Source: Ruminococcus sp. UBA3387
Lineage (GTDB): Bacteria; Bacillota; Clostridia; Oscillospirales; Ruminococcaceae
Direction: 5' to 3'
Assembly (NCBI GenBank): GCA_002358895.1
Contig: DEPR01000006.1
Coordinates: forward strand, 2,201 to 14,524
DNA length: 12,324 nt
Under the pieces are notes generated by a model. The model searched no databases, was not told the DNA's origin, and was given only the letters and a program-made list of their open reading frames with translations. Of this stretch, positions 11,974-12,324 are shown in pieces. The translations under genes were made by a program, and so were the position numbers. Positions within the stretch are counted from its first letter, which is position 1; every line of letters begins with the position of its first letter.

Positions 11974-12324
11974 TTATACTAATTTTCTCTTATCTATTAC
12001 ACGGACAGCCTTACCCTCTGAACGTGTGATTGTCTTTGGCTCAACAAGCTTGATTTTTGCACTGATGCCCAGAATTGACTGGATTTCTGCACCAATCTTC
12101 TTTTCAAGCTCTTCGATAGACTTAACTGTATCTGAAAGCATTTCAGGTGAAAGCTCAACCTGAATTTCAAATGTATCCTTATTGCCTACTCTGTCAACAA
12201 CAATGAGATAGTTTGGTGTAACGTTGCTCATCTTGAGAAGTACTGACTCAATCTGTGATGGGAACACGTTTACGCCCTTGATAATAAGCATATCATCACT
12301 TCTTCCCATTGGCTTGCACATTTT
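11974..12324 (-). CDS. paaK: Phenylacetate-CoA ligase family enzyme, C-terminal part (runs off the right edge)
   Basis: The last 116 residues of an adenylate-forming CoA ligase of the PaaK family are visible. Full proteins have about 430 residues and form aryl-CoA thioesters via an acyl-AMP. The hinge motif GRSDDMLIIKGVNVFPSQIE, typical of PaaK, is at the start of the visible part. It is followed by the C-terminal lid domain with EIQVELSPE and the end TRSEGKAVRVIDKRKLV, where the Lys-Ala-Val-Arg region fits the family's adenylation-step lysine. In anaerobes such genes often form part of aryl-pyruvate oxidation clusters with indolepyruvate:ferredoxin oxidoreductase. The actual substrate cannot be told from this fragment. 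The gene is followed by the ACT-domain protein. Confidence 0.92.
   Translation of the reverse strand, partial: KMCKPMGRSDDMLIIKGVNVFPSQIESVLLKMSNVTPNYLIVVDRVGNKDTFEIQVELSPEMLSDTVKSIEELEKKIGAEIQSILGISAKIKLVEPKTITRSEGKAVRVIDKRKLV

Overview
The window looks like a chromosomal housekeeping stretch of a low-GC Gram-positive anaerobe, most likely a Clostridia member of the Ruminococcus/Oscillospiraceae type. The evidence is strong AGGAGG-like ribosome binding sites, sigma-A promoters with 17-nt spacers, Rho-independent terminators, a ylxM-ffh-rpsP-khpA operon, a gatCAB operon with an archaeal-type AspRS, and a clostridial 2[4Fe-4S] ferredoxin. The lineage is inferred from gene content only. I see no IS, phage, CRISPR, tRNA or rRNA, and no gene-free stretch above 300 bases.

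Layout, left to right. (1) The start of glyA runs leftward off the edge at 1-617. It is divergent from a rightward pair: a small unrecognised membrane protein and ruvX (789-1567). (2) ruvX converges, with zero spacing, on two half-length TauE/SafE (TSUP) membrane genes (1568-2292). (3) The SRP/ribosome operon ylxM-ffh-rpsP-khpA reads leftward from a promoter at about 4879-4907 to a terminator at 2291-2327. A structured 174-nt spacer separates rpsP and khpA. (4) gatC, gatA and a 956-codon gatB-aspS gene read leftward from a promoter at 9651-9679 to a terminator at 4928-4957. (5) lysA, a 56-residue ferredoxin, an ACT-domain protein and the tail of a phenylacetate-CoA ligase-type gene fill 9765-12324, all leftward.

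The outstanding observation is the gatB-aspS gene. Full-length GatB (about residues 1-475) is joined in frame, through a charged linker of about 50 residues, to a full-length archaeal/eukaryotic-type aspartyl-tRNA synthetase (about 525-956). Two tRNA-discrimination positions of this AspRS family look non-discriminating (His550 and Phe605, where discriminating enzymes have Trp and Lys). The operon would therefore encode a covalently linked 'transamidosome': the AspRS part charges tRNA-Asn with Asp, and GatCAB, physically attached, amidates it to Asn-tRNA-Asn.

Secondary points of interest are the terminator whose hairpin arm and U-tract double as the Shine-Dalgarno and start codon of the first TSUP gene, the large hairpin between rpsP and khpA, the split TSUP pair, and the overlapping ATG/GTG start of the small membrane gene. 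Promoters, terminators and RNA structures were found by eye and are predictions.
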